A stretch of 64,000 nt of DNA from Nicotiana tabacum (taxonomy: Eukaryota; Streptophyta; Magnoliopsida; Solanales; Solanaceae). Made by a program: the position numbers and the translations under genes. The notes below the pieces were generated by a model. That model did no database searches. It was not told the origin of the DNA and saw nothing but the letters and a program-made list of their open reading frames with translations. The stretch is from the NCBI RefSeq assembly GCF_000715075.1, contig NC_134080.1:34948758-35012757 (forward strand), written 5' to 3'. This document shows, piece by piece, positions 52,101 through 63,540 of the stretch (positions are counted from its first letter, which is position 1; each line of letters begins with the position of its first letter).

Positions 52101-55100
52101 AGATTTGGTTTATTGATATCACTGCACAGTTAACTAGGGACCAACATTACAGGTAAATATGTTCTGTACTGCTCTTTTTTTCTTTTTTTCCCGTTTGAGT
52201 CTTTAAGCCCTAAGCCAATGTTGAGGCTGTTTATGAAATGATTTTGTTCGTTGAAGGTGAAATTGCATACTCAGCTCTCGATAGATTTTTTTTTTTTGTC
52301 AGTTAGAAAATCCTTCATTTCCTTAGTAATTTTTCGCGTTCTTCTTTTGCATAGTTGACCAGATACTTACGAGATTATTTGGAAGGGAAGAAGCGGATGG
52401 CACTGGTATGCATTTACTTCTGCAGAAATCAATTTAGATATTTAAAACTGTCATTAACTGCTTAAAATATTGGCAGTCCATCAAACTTTTCTGCTCCACA
52501 AAAACTGTAGGTTTCTTAACATTGTATCCTTTGTGGCTTTCTATGTCCCTGCTGCAGCTTCTAACTGTAAGACCTGGGGAAGAAGACTACCTTGATACTT
52601 CTTTTCTGCTAAGGCAGGCTTCACCATATACAAAAATCAAGTATGACTGCCGTTGTAACAATTGGTTTAGCAATGACCTTTTCTGTAACAAAAATGACCA
52701 TCTGAATGAAGAACTTGTTGATGTAGGTTTGACATTGTTGAAGAACATGGGATTTTAAAGCACAATAAGAGGCCTGTGCAAACAACGCCTAGCACGGGGA
52801 AGCTTAAAAGAATGAAGTTGAGTCGAATTGAAAATTGTGAGGTATATCTTATTTGGACCATTTTTATTTTACATCCTGCACCATAGGCTTTCTGCTTTAA
52901 TATATGATTCACCAGATGAGATAGTTGTCTAACACAATATTTTCTCCATTTAAGTTGGTGGTGAAAGCTTATTTCTTACTCCCCGACCAAACTTGTATGT
53001 TTTAATAGTTTAGGCTTTGACATGCAGATGCATCTCATCCTGTTAATGAAATTATATCCTTTTCCCTTTTAATATCGAGATGAGTAGTGCCTCTATTTAC
53101 AATCCAATGGCTCTGCTCCTCCACATGGAAGTTGCTTACTGAATTACCGGTTTCAGTTAGTCTCTCAAGATTATCCTTTAACTTTCAACCCAGAAAGAAA
53201 AACCAGTCTGGTCCTTTTATGCTTTAAAGTGACTCTTGTAAGATGACATTTATTGACGATGTCTTGGGTCTCAACTTTAAAGAATCAAACAAGCAAAACA
53301 TTCATACTGGTTGGGAAACAAAAATTTTGTTCTGCTCCCAGGGAATTGGTCTAGTGGCAGGAGCACAACACTGATGTGTGGGTCAGCCGGTTAGGTTCAT
53401 ATCACGGGTTTGAACCCTGCCACGGATAAAAGCCTAGTATTTAAGAGGAGAAGGATAGAAAGCAGACCCATTAATCCACCAGGTTTCAAACCGTAAGCCA
53501 CTGGCCCTAGGGATTTCTCGATTATGAAAAGATAAGAAACAAAATTTTGTTCGAGTCCTCTTTCATTAGGATGATGTGCATATATTTCCTTAGTCAATTT
53601 GCTTTCAAAATTTTGAAAGTCTATTTCTTTCGTTCATTCACCTATTATGGTTAAATATAAAACATTATTAAAAATAGGAGCACTACAATCACAACTCGGG
53701 AGTTGTACTGAACTAAATATATTGTTAATTACAGACTTAGAAACAAAATTAAATAAAATGTAATCATTATAGAAGAAGACAAACTTTATTTTTTGAGAAT
53801 GGCTCGTCATGGAAGAAGACAGACTTGTCAATACCATTAACTACATGTGACTCAAACATAGTTATATATATGTGTATGATGTACTGGGCTATGCTGCTGT
53901 TCTGTACCCAAAGTCAGTAATTATGGTTGGGAATCCTTCAGAAGATGTGCCAAATTATCATGAACTGCTAATAATTATTCAAGCAACAGCTTTTAGGCAG
54001 CTATTTCTTCTGGTCGTTTTGGTGTAGACAGCGGCGGATGCAGCTTTCGGGTCGCGGGTTCATCTGAACCCAGTACTTTTCATGCACTGTATAAATTTAT
54101 GTGTAAAAATACAATGAAATTGCAATAAATAGTAGATGTAGACCCATAACTTTTAAATTATAATGGGTTCAATACAAAAAATCTTAAATGTTGAACCCAT
54201 ATAGCTAAAGTCATGGATCCGCCTCTGGGCGTAGATTTTCCTTACCCAACAACTCTCAGCCTTCACAAGATTCATAGCTATTATTTATTCATGTCAACTG
54301 TAATTTTCTTGCAGATCAATCAAAGAAGCGATGAATGTCCTAAACTTCCGAATGAAGGTATTCAAGTTCTTTTCTTCTGTCTCTTTCATTCTTTCTTCCA
54401 TTTTTTTCTGTAGATTGGACCATAAAATCTGTCCAATAGAGGATCGTGTTTAAAGTTAATTGCTTCTGTTGGATAGAAGCTGCTGTGGAAGGAGTGAATG
54501 ACAGCTTGGCAGACGTTCTTGTTCAGTCTGAGGAGATCATCACTATTGAAGCAAATGAGAGGAATATTCTCAGAGTTGATCACGTGGAATTGGAAAGAAA
54601 AGAGAGAAATCATCAGATTCTGCAAAATTTTGGAAAGGCTTTGTGGAAAGTCTTGAAAGAATACAAGAGAAAACTTGAGGTATAGTGTGCTGACAATATA
54701 TTCTTTGCATAACATTGCTACTATTGGATTTTAATATACTTAAGCATCCATTATTAGGCTTTACCATTTAGGAACTACGTTTGGTAATACTGAGTAGTTG
54801 TGTTCATGTAAAGGTGGCTGAAAATGAAATTTGCACCCTCAGAGATTGCTTAAGTAATGAGAAAACTAGATCCACTGAACTAGAGAATCAACTGAGGGAT
54901 TGGCAAAGTAACTGCTGCTGCAGGAAAGGAGTTTCAAGTGAGGAATCCTCCAGAGAAGAGGATGAATTCAGAGGAAAAGGTTCATTAGATTGTGAGGCGC
55001 GTCAATCCACTGATCAGAATGAGGTACATGAGCAAGAGTCATTTTGGAGATGTATTTTTGGTATTGTCTATTACTTGCGTTTTTCTTGTCCACCTTTTTT

Positions 55101-58100
55101 AGGTTGGTTCTTCTCTTCCATTTCATGATGAGATCTTGAAGTAGACAGAGAGTGGTTTTTCTTAACTATATACTTTTTGCTTAAAGTTTTCTTAACTAAT
55201 GTCCTCAAGGGTTCATTCTTGGGCTCTACCATTTAGGAACTATAATTGTTTATACTAAATAGTAGCTTTTACGTAACAGGTGGATGAAAATGAAACCTGC
55301 ACTCCTAGACACTGCATGATCATCGAGAAAACAAGATGGGCTGAACTAGAGAATGAACTGATGGATTGGCAAAGTAACTGCTGCTGCAGGAAGGGGGTTT
55401 CAAGTGAGGTTTCCTTCAGAGAAGTGGATGAACTCAGAAGAAAAAGTTCTTTAGATCTTGAGGATCATCAATCTATTGGCTGCAACGAGGTAAATAAGCA
55501 AGGATCATCTTGGAGAATATATTTTTGAATTCTTTAATACCTATCTCTTTCTTGTTTTCCACCATACATCTAATCTGGTTCTTTCTCTTCCATTTCATGA
55601 CGAGATTAGAAGTAGATTGAGAGTGGTTTTCTTCCATCCATTTGATAATTGGTAGTTACATGAGAAACTACTTTCTCCTTTTGTGTGTGTGTGTGTGTGG
55701 GGGGGGGGGGGGTCATGGTGGTTGTTGGCTTGTACAGAGTAATAAAATGGAAGATTGAATTGTTTAGCTGTTTGAAATTTGAATTACTTTTTTTCTGGTG
55801 CCCTAATGAAGCTGTGTAATTTGTCTTCACATCTTTGTGGAAAAAGTAAGGTAGAAAAGCTGCTTGAGACTGAAAGCATTTTTTCCATATACACTGTCAA
55901 AAAGAATTACTCTATTTCGTGTTTCTTACTTTTTTCCTTTTACAACTTTCATCTCTTTCAACTTGAAATCTGGTATTCTCTTTCTTTTTGTTGGAAGAAG
56001 GCTGCTTATTTTGTGGTTATAATTATCTTTTTAGGTGACATCTGAAGCTTATTCTTGTCATTTGGAAGGATCTGCGCATGCGAGAAATGATGAGCGGCTT
56101 GACTCCACTGTAAGACATTCTTTTCCTTTCTTCTGGTCTTTTCTTTCTGAGAACACTTTTGGCCTCCTAAAGATATTTGTTCTTCTAAATAATTAGTTAA
56201 TTAATTTTCATTGTTTAATGAAATTATGGATATGTAAACCCTGGAATGACATTCTTTATATGATATAACTGTGAGGATAATTTGTTATAGATTGCACAGC
56301 AGCTCGAAAGTTCTATTGAAGATGCTACTGGTGTTGAAGATCTGATGAAACCAAATGAAATGAAAGCAGAGATTACACAGTTGAATGGCATAGCAACTGC
56401 TGTATTAAGCGGGTCACACTCTTGCACTAATCAGGAGTACGAGCAAGAAGAAGAAAGTTCTGGTAGTAGTAGAATTCTGAATCCTATTCATTTTCAAAAG
56501 TACTTCTATAAAAATCTTTCTGACATACTACTCTTTTTCATCTGTACCATATCTCTTAAGGATCTTCTCTTTGTTGCACCCTTTTGATGTTTGACTCAAG
56601 TGCACTAATTACCAATCTTCGTTTTGCCTGTGGAGATTCTGTAGTCCGCACTTCCAAAGCGACTTTCATAAACAGAGACGAGAACAACCTGTTGGAAGAG
56701 GACCGCACGCTTTTTGATTCAGTACTTCCAGAATGTACAGTCAACTCTTCTGAGTCATCTCTCCTCGTTGAAAATAACAGCTCTTTTCCAGTGGTGGAGG
56801 ACCAAACACAAAATGAAGAGGACAAGGTCATCTCAGTTATATTATTAGTACACCACACCTTTATTCTAAATTTCTATTTCGAAAGTAATTCACATTTTGT
56901 ATCCTTTATGCTAATTATCACTGATGCTTATGTTTAGCCTAAAATGCATTAGTTCTAACAATGCAATGTTCTCGAGCTATTATTCATGTTCCTCAAGAAT
57001 AGCAGTACATTAAAATTAATGTTCTTGGATAGATATCTTTGCTGTGTAACAGCGACTAATTTGACCTGTTATAGACTGCTAAGACGCTCAAAAGTTCTTG
57101 TGAAGATGCTACTGGTGTTGAAGATCTGAAGATTCCAGATGGAATGAAAGCAGAGAGTGCAGATTTGAATGGCAAAGCAAATGCTTTGTTAAGTGGGTCA
57201 CCCTCTTGCCCTGATCAGGAGTACGAGCGAGAAGAGAATTTTTTTGGTAATAGTGAAATTCTGAATCTCCTATTCCTATTCAACAGTAATTGTATAAAAA
57301 TCTTTCTGATACTACTCTCTGTGATCTCTACCATATCTCTTAACATTCTTCTGCTTCTCACATCCTCTTTGATGTTTGACTCAAGTGCACTAATTACCAA
57401 TCTCTGTTTCATGTGCGGAGATTCTGTAGTAAGCACTTCCCAAGCCACTTCCATAAACAGAGACGAGACCAGCCTGCTGGAAGAGGACCACACGCTTTTT
57501 GATTCCGTACTTCCTGAATATACAGTCAACTCTTCTGAGTCATCTCTCTTCATTGAAAATAACCGCTCTTTTCCAGTGGTGGAGGACCAAACACAAAACA
57601 AAGAGGATAAGGTCAGTTCAGTTATGTTATTAGTCACACACCTTTATTCTAAATTTCTATTCCACAAGTAATTCACATTTTGTATCCTTTATGCTAATTA
57701 TCACTCATGCTTATGTTTAATCTGAAATGCTTTAGTTCTAACAATGCAATCTGTTATAGACTGCTCAGCAGCTCGAAAGTTCTATTGGAGATGCTACTGG
57801 TGTTGAAGATCTGATGAAACCAAATGAAATGAAAGCAGAGATTACACGTTTGAATGGCAAAGCAACTGCTGTATTAAGTGGGTCACGCTCTTGTACTGAT
57901 CAGGAGGACGGGCAAGAAATGGAAAGCTCTGGTAATAGTAAAGTTCTGAATCCTATTGGTGTTGAAGATCTAAATCCTACCGGCGTTCAAGATCTGATGA
58001 AACCAAATGAAATGAAAGCAGAGATTACACGTTTGAATGGCAAAGCAACTGCTATATTAAGTGGGTCACGCTCTTGTACTGATCAGAAGGACGGGCAAGA

Positions 58101-61100
58101 AATGGAAAGTTCTGGTAATAGTAAAGTTCTGAATCCTATTCATCTTCAATAGTACTTGTAAAAAAATCTTTTTGATACTACCTCTCCTCTCTTTGATCTG
58201 TACCATATCTATTACTCCCTCCGCCCCATTTTATATGGCTATGTTTGACTGGGAAAGTTGTTTAAAAAGACTTTTGAAACTTTTAGTTTAAAAAATGTCC
58301 TAGAAATTTGTATGGCTATAAAATCACGTGTTATAGGTAAAGTGGGAAGTTTAAAGTTAATTTGTTTCCAAATATAAAAATATTTCATTCTGTTTGGGAC
58401 AAAGGGTTGTTCAAGTGATAAGCATCTCCACCTCCAACCTTAAGGTTGCGGGTTCGAGTCACCAAGAGAGCAAAGTGGGAAGCTCCTAGCGAGGGGTAAA
58501 AAAGATATCATTCCGTTTGCGATAGATTAAAAAGGAAAGTGTGTCACGTAAAAATGGGACAGCATGAGTAACATTCTTCTGTTTGTCACATCCTCTTTGA
58601 TGTTTGACTCGAGTGCACTAATTGCCAATCTCTGTTTCATGTGTGGAGATTTTGTAGTCTGCACTTCCCAAGCAACTTTCATAAACGAAGATGAGGCCAG
58701 CCCGTTCGAAGAGGATCATGCGCTTTTTGATTCAGTACTTCCAGAATGTACAGTCAACTCTTCTGAGTCATCTGTCGTCGTTGAATATAACAACTCTTTT
58801 GCAGTGGTGGAGAACCAAACACAAAGTGAAGAGGACAAGGTCAGTTCAGTTATATTATTTGTCAAACCACACCTTTATTCTAAATTTCTATTTCACAAGT
58901 AATTCACATGTTGTATCCTTTATGGTAGTTATCACTCCTGCTTATGTTTAATATTAAAATGCATTAGTTCTAACAGTGCATGTTCTCAAGCTAGTATTTA
59001 TGTTATTCAAGAATAACAGTAAATTAAAATTAATGTTGTTGGTTTGATGTCTTTGCTGTGTAACAGCGACTAATTTGCCTCCCCTTACCAGTATATGCAT
59101 GGAAGATATTTTCGAGATTTTTCTTCTGCTCCATTTATCAGAAAGGTGTAATAATTTTGCTGTTATTTTTTTATCCTCATCAAGTTATTTTACATTGCTT
59201 AATGGATTAGTTATTTAAATGGAACTTGCAGCTTATTTGATTTTTGCCACCCTTCATTTCTATCTTGTTACTATTACTCAAATTTTAAACTATATAAGAC
59301 AATAGAACAGATTACCAGCATCCTACCAAAGTGCATGTTAAATCAATGATGTTGCTATTAGTGTTTAAGCATGGCCTCGTTGGTTGCAGTATTTGTTGTG
59401 AAATTTCATAAAATGTAGCTTTATCTTTTCCACGTTCTACAACCAATATTTTTCCTAAAATTTGACATCTTAAAAGTCCCTTCGCTATGAATTCGAAATA
59501 TGGAAAGAAAGTCTACTATTCTTTAGTTGTTAGAACTCTCTTGAGCCTCTAAGCTTTGTACGGACTATTGATTCTTGCATCCCTTTTCTTTCCATAATAT
59601 ATTTACTGGTTGGCAGTTACGAATACCTTGAGAATCCAGTATCACCAGAATTGCAATTTGTTAGTGTTAAAGAAATTGAACTTGAACCTAACTCAACCCC
59701 AAAAACTAGCTCAAGTGGTGAGGATTGCCCACGCCATTAAAAGAGACCAGCCATTCCTTATAGTGCCAATGTGGGACACTTCAACACCCCCTCTCATGCA
59801 CGGGGCTAGACATCTGGAGCGTGGACAATTCGATATGAGGACTCAACATTGGGAAACGAGAATTAGGATGGGTCCTGCTCTGATACCATGTTAAAAAATG
59901 GACATTGGGCCTAACTCAACCTCAAAAACTAACTCAAGAGGTGAGGATTGTCCAACCATATAAAGAGTCCGCCCGTCCCTTATAAAGCCGATGTGTGACT
60001 CTTCAACAGTTAGTGTAGAGAGATGTGAGTACTGCTAATAATTACTTAAGGAAAGAAGAAGTGCTTCACGCCAAGCTACAACTGTCTTTCCTTAAGGCTA
60101 AATTCCACGTCAAATGGCTTTAGTGCTAGTAGATTTTGCAAAAATGCATTACGATGTAAAAAACCCAAAAGTGACAAAGGAGTTGGAACTTTTAGCATTT
60201 GACGAGAAGATCAAAGTGTCTACCCTGCAAAAGAAATTCGTTAGATCATTGGTTTCAGTATAAAAAATCTGTAAGAACTGCGGAGTACGATGATCGTTGC
60301 ATTAGTTTTTTGATAAAATCCAGGTAGAACCACACCCCATAAGCTAACTATTGAGTTGAGAGAGTTCATGACTATATAAACCCCACATCAGCATATTACA
60401 ATACCGATGTGGGACTCAAGTCTCATACATTGCAATGGAACATAACAAATCACCATGTTCCACATTCATCGTCCTCGACGGTTAGATATGTGCTAGACAT
60501 TTTTAGTCTTGAGCGGCAATACCAGTGTCACCATCGATGACATGATGGACACGGAGGATGGTGGGTGGCTCTGATATAATTGATACAACCTAGGGAGAAC
60601 CTAAACCTGTTAATCGGGCCGGGCAGACCCGTTTTCAACCCGATTCAACCCGGCACTGTAGCATATAGGGCGGGCTGGTAGGGGGACCGGGTTTTGGACG
60701 AACACGTTCAGCTTAACGGGGCACCTAACCCGTCATCCGTTAACGGGTTGTTAACGGCAGCCCGTTAGCAGCTCGGTTACCGTTGGAATTTTTTTTAAAA
60801 AAATTAATTGGACCGTTCCCAACGGTCAAATTGAGAAATGACCATTGGGGAACGGCTAGATTTTGCAAAAATGGCCATTTCGGCCACCCCATTAAAAATA
60901 TAGCCCTCCCACCCCTAATAATTGAAAAATTACATTTTTAACCTTTTAAAATCTATAAATAGCCCCCCTTCTTCTTCATTTTTTCTCACAATTCACTCTC
61001 TTACTACTCTAATTCTCTCTCAAGTCTCTCTTGATATTATAGTTCTTAAATTCTCAAATTCTCAATTATTTATTATTTCAAGTTCATCAATTATTTAGTT

Positions 61101-63501
61101 TAGCCATTACAAAATTATTATTATCAAATATCAAGTATTCAAGTGAAGTGTGGTATTAAGTATTCAAGTATAAAGTATCAACTATCAAGTTTCGGTCTAT
61201 CAATTGAATTAGTGCGGCATCCGGAATCCCGATACACTCGTTCCATCTCTTTCTCTTATTTGGCGTACACTTATTTTATTATTTAGAATTATTAATTTAA
61301 TTTCTTATTTTAATTTACATAATGGATTTATTTAGAGCGGCCAAAAAAGCGTGCACTAGTAGAGGTGGTAGTAAGAAAACTTCCAAAAGAACAAGAGGTG
61401 GTGTTGGTTCTTCTAGTAGCTTTACACATATTTCTGAAAGTTCACCTGAAAATTTAAATGTAGATTATGAGCGAATGCAAGAAAATTTTGGTATAGATGA
61501 TGATTTGGATGATATGTTAGATGATATTCAATCACCCGATAATCTTGAAACACCACCACCTACACCTGGTAATGCTAGTCAAACTCAAAATGTTAAGGGT
61601 GCTTCAGAGATTGGATAAGATCAGAACGGCGAAATCAAGGGCGTGACGAGATAGACGAAGAGGCGGACCAAGAAATTGGAGATATAATGGTTTATGGTTC
61701 CGATTCAACCAATGCCGGAAACCAAGAACCTCATGTTGACATGGAAGAACTTACAAAAATGATGCAAAGCATGTGATGTACTATTTCTTATTTTTTATAA
61801 TTATTGTAAACTTTTAATTTGCAAGTTCAAAAATAAAAAAATCAAAAAAGAACTTGCAAATTAATTTGAAGTATTAAAAATATAAAATGAAAGCCTTCGG
61901 AGTTTGTTCCTTACATATTGCCTATTGGTCTTATTAAATAATTTTTTGTAGCCACTTACTTTATAATTTTAATTTTATAATTTTAAAATACACATTTCAA
62001 ATTTAAAACTTTAAACTTTAAACTTCAAAGTTTAATTCTAAGCCTTAAAAGTTTGCAAACACTTAAGTATCAATAATATTGAATAAGAAAATAAAATTTA
62101 ATTTAAAAAAATTACAGTAGCCCGGACCGCCCGAACCCGAACGGGCAAAACCTGAAATTTTCCAACCCGCCAGCAGCCCGTTTTCCCAGCCCGCCCGCTA
62201 ACCGAACATGCAGGGGGTTTTCCCGTTCAGCCCGTCCCAGCCCGCCTGATAAACACCTATAGGAGAACCACACCCTTCAAAGCTAGTTATTAAGGTGGAG
62301 AGCCCAAAGCTATATAAAACCCACATCATCACATTACAATACCGATGTGGAATTCAAATCCTCATACCTTGCAATTGACCATAATTTTTTTCTATCATTA
62401 TTTTTCTGTTCAATAACTGGCTTTTAATAAACCAAGAAATCGTGTCTGTTTGCAATAGATATGTCCTTAAATTCAGACACCATGTTTGCTCATAATTTCG
62501 GTTATTATTAACTACATTAGTTTTGTCTGAATCTAAAAATATATATTTCAATATTAAATTAAACAGTATGAAAACATGGTAGCTTAGTTTAAGATAAGCC
62601 TTCTGAATATATTTGAGAATAAGATAGTTTATTCTAAAGAAAACCGTCTTACTGTAGAACAAATATATAGATAAGTACTTATTGCAACTCGTCTTCCTTA
62701 GAGAAGCCTATACATTAATTCTATGATTTCTTGAGGAAGCAAGGGCCAGCTTTACAAAGTGGCCTAAAATACTGTCAGTGTCACCTGTTTCATCTGAACT
62801 GTTTTGAAGTTTATATCTTCAGAGCTCTTCCGAAATAATATAGGTATTTTCTTATATGATTCAGAAACCATTGGGTCCATCGACAATGTTAATGCCCGAG
62901 GAAGTTGTACATGCTCTAGGATGCCATGATAACAACACACCTGAAGCAGTTACCAAACATGGTTCCTGCACTAAACTTCAGAATGCAGATAGGCCAAAAA
63001 GGTATGTCACGTGCTTAGTTTGCTTACATCAGCTCCTAATAGTATTGTCTGCTGCTTATTCATCTTCATTCAATAATTTATCCAGGAGACTTCTACCAGT
63101 TTCGTCTATCTTATTAAAAGATATAGGCAATATAGACTTCAAGGACGAGAATGAGAAACCAAAGGTGAATTCCTGGTGCTTATCATTTTCGGTTTTTGTT
63201 GCAGCCACTGTTGTCATTGCTTTCCTTTTCCTTTTATTAACCATTATCTGTATCCAATTTTAAATAATTCAACTTAGTGTCTCCATGTTTGGTAGGATGC
63301 ATAAATTTTCATGATGGAATTCCTTTCCCCCGGTTTGAGATGCAATATTTCTACTTCAAGCTCTTTTGTTGTACAAACACATTTGACTTAAACAACTTAT
63401 TGCAGGGAGTCAAGGCAGAAAAGAAAGGAGCTTCTCGTAAGAACAGAACTCAGGGCAGCACTTCGCTTATTCGTTTGCTCAAGGATAATCTTGGTATCTA
63501 G
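49155..63501 (+). CDS. KIN6: Kinesin-like protein of the KIN-6 type
   Basis: Exons, all GT-AG and in phase: 49155-49652, 50099-50298, 50500-50623, 50737-50831, 51206-51341, 51590-51655, 51752-51814, 52355-52405, 52558-52640, 52727-52841, 54315-54357, 54477-54679, 54814-55023, 55280-55489, 56035-56109, 56291-56462, 56645-56826, 57075-57246, 57430-57611, 57760-58114, 58658-58839, (59092-59145 possible), 62865-63001, 63086-63164, 63406-63501; 1,242 residues without the optional exon. P-loop GPSGSGKT at 193-200; switch I SSRSQ (305-309, His replaced by Gln); switch II DLAGAE (338-343); then FINNTSMVFGLCLK and LLTVRPGEEDYLDTSFLLRQ, all of the KIN-6 pattern. It is a microtubule motor ATPase. The tail is acidic, Ser-rich and built of tandem repeats, with a basic C-terminus ending LIRLLKDNLGI. 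The start is the first ATG of the first long exon; no stop codon breaks the joined frame. Confidence 0.88.
49711..49964. mobile_element. Stowaway-like MITE in kinesin intron 1
   Basis: Ends CTCCGTCCGTCCCAATTTAT and (inverted) AATTTGGGATGGAAG, flanked by TA (49709-49710 and 49965-49966). A ~26-bp internal tandem duplication (CTTGTGTGACTATAAATCAT) lies near 49811-49860. Confidence 0.85.
53333..53535 (+). mobile_element. tRNA-derived SINE in kinesin intron 10
   Basis: Flanked by a 17-18 bp duplication GAAACAAA(A)ATTTTGTTC (53315-53332 and 53536-53552). Starts with a Pol III box A-like TGGTCTAGTGGCAGGAG and has a box B-like GGGTTTGAACCC about 50 bases on; the 3' part is unrelated to tRNA. Confidence 0.85.
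54029..54227. mobile_element. hAT-type MITE in kinesin intron 10
   Basis: 199 bp with inverted ends CAGCGGCGGATGCA and CAGAGGCGGATCCA (read from each side), and an 8-bp duplication with one mismatch, ggtgtaga/ggcgtaga (54021-54028 and 54228-54235). Subterminal GGGTTC/GAACCC repeats are present. Confidence 0.82.
54814..55489 (+). repeat. Tandem duplication of a 210-bp kinesin exon
   Basis: Exons 54814-55023 and 55280-55489 are both exactly 210 bp, phase 0, and encode related 70-residue segments sharing ELENQLRDW / ELENELMDW and QSNCCCRKGVSSE. The introns after them also match in part (ACCATTTAGGAACTA near 54767 and 55230). Confidence 0.9.
57760..58114 (+). repeat. 183-nt duplication within kinesin exon 20
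   Basis: The segment LMKPNEMKAEITRLNGKATA occurs twice. The first copy retains a donor-like CTG|GTAATAG at 57931/57932 identical to that at 58114/58115. Using either donor keeps the frame. Confidence 0.85.
58215..58568. mobile_element. Stowaway-like MITE in kinesin intron, interrupted by a SINE
   Basis: Left end CTCCCTCCGCCCCATTTTAT, right end AAAAATGGGACAGCATGAG, flanked by TA. The right terminal repeat is mutated (GACAGCATGAG where the left predicts GGCGGAGGGAG). Confidence 0.78.
58397..58507 (+). mobile_element. Short tRNA-derived SINE inside the MITE
   Basis: Bears TTCAAGTGATAAGCATCTCC (box A-like) and GGTTCGAGTC (box B), and ends in an A-rich tail. Flanked by TCATTCTGTTTG (58385-58396) and TCATTCCGTTTG (58508-58519). 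Confidence 0.72.
59092..59145 (+). other. Possible additional kinesin exon (54 nt)
   Basis: TTACCAG before and AAAG|GTGTAA after, open in phase 0 (YMHGRYFRDFSSAPFIRK). Its acceptor sits where the acceptor of the next repeat unit would be expected. Confidence 0.4.
59665..60008 (-). mobile_element. TRIM (terminal-repeat retrotransposon in miniature)
   Basis: 344 bp. The minus-strand 5' LTR is 60008-59889 and the 3' LTR 59786-59665; both start TGTTGAAG and end TTAACA. TGGTATCAGAGC (59888-59877), the initiator-Met primer site, follows the 5' LTR directly, and a GAGAGGGGG tract precedes the 3' LTR. The 5-bp duplication gttag is perfect (59660-59664 and 60009-60013). No coding capacity. Confidence 0.92.
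60602..62261 (+). mobile_element. hAT transposon, internally deleted, non-autonomous
   Basis: Perfect 8-bp duplication ggagaacc (60594-60601 and 62262-62269). Imperfect inverted ends: TAAACCTGTTAATCGGGCCG, and TATAGGTGTTTATCAGGCGG from the right. Pro/Arg-like GGGCCGGGCAGACCCG subterminal repeats lie at both ends. Contains joined remnants of a transposase. Confidence 0.9.
61322..61776 (+). pseudogene. hAT transposase, N- and C-terminal remnants only
   Basis: ATG at 61322 opens 98 codons (MDLFRAAKKACTSRGGSKKT..., Ser/Lys-rich, then acidic), ending with a stop at 61616-61618. From about 61619 another frame encodes RDEIDEEADQEIGDIMVYGS and ends VDMEELTKMMQSM before a TGA at 61774-61776. The latter resembles the C-terminal tail of plant hAT transposases. 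The BED zinc finger, DDE core and dimerisation domain are missing, so a large internal deletion joined the two ends. Confidence 0.65.
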
Positions 63502-63534
63502 TTCATTATGGACTGCATTCAAGGTTTCCTCTGC

Positions 63535-63540
63535 AATAAA
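63535..63540 (+). terminator. Poly(A) signal of the kinesin gene
   Basis: AATAAA 34 bases after the TAG stop (63499-63501). Confidence 0.5.

Larger units (their letters stand above)
56291..58839 (+). repeat. Threefold tandem duplication of an exon pair in the kinesin tail
   Basis: Three units, each an exon of 172 nt (56291-56462, 57075-57246, 57760-57931) plus an exon of 182 nt (56645-56826, 57430-57611, 58658-58839). The first exon encodes DATGVEDL...KAE...LNGKA..LSGS.SC..QE; the second encodes LFDSVLPE(C/Y)TVNSSESS. Introns are similar between units. In unit 3 the first exon is doubled again and its intron holds a MITE with a SINE. Confidence 0.9.
60311..62381 (-). mobile_element. Second TRIM, split by a hAT element
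   Basis: The minus-strand 3' LTR is 60311-60442; the 5' LTR is 62381-62270 plus 60601-60581, interrupted by the hAT at 60602-62261. LTR edges TGATAAAATCCAGGTAGAACC and TGATACAACCTAGGGAGAACC correspond. Next to the 5' LTR is a mutated initiator-Met primer site (CTCTGATATAA on the plus strand). The target duplication is not clear. Confidence 0.78.

Noticed and set aside
53340..53430. tRNA gene
   Set aside because: Has box A- and B-like sequences but lies in a SINE with flanking duplication and unrelated 3' part; no cloverleaf was established.
61322..61618. Stand-alone small host gene of 98 residues
   Set aside because: Lies inside a hAT with perfect 8-bp duplication and is followed by the matching transposase C-terminal tail.
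62823..62843. 21-nt microexon of the kinesin with AG/GT borders
   Set aside because: In the required phase its last codon is TAG.
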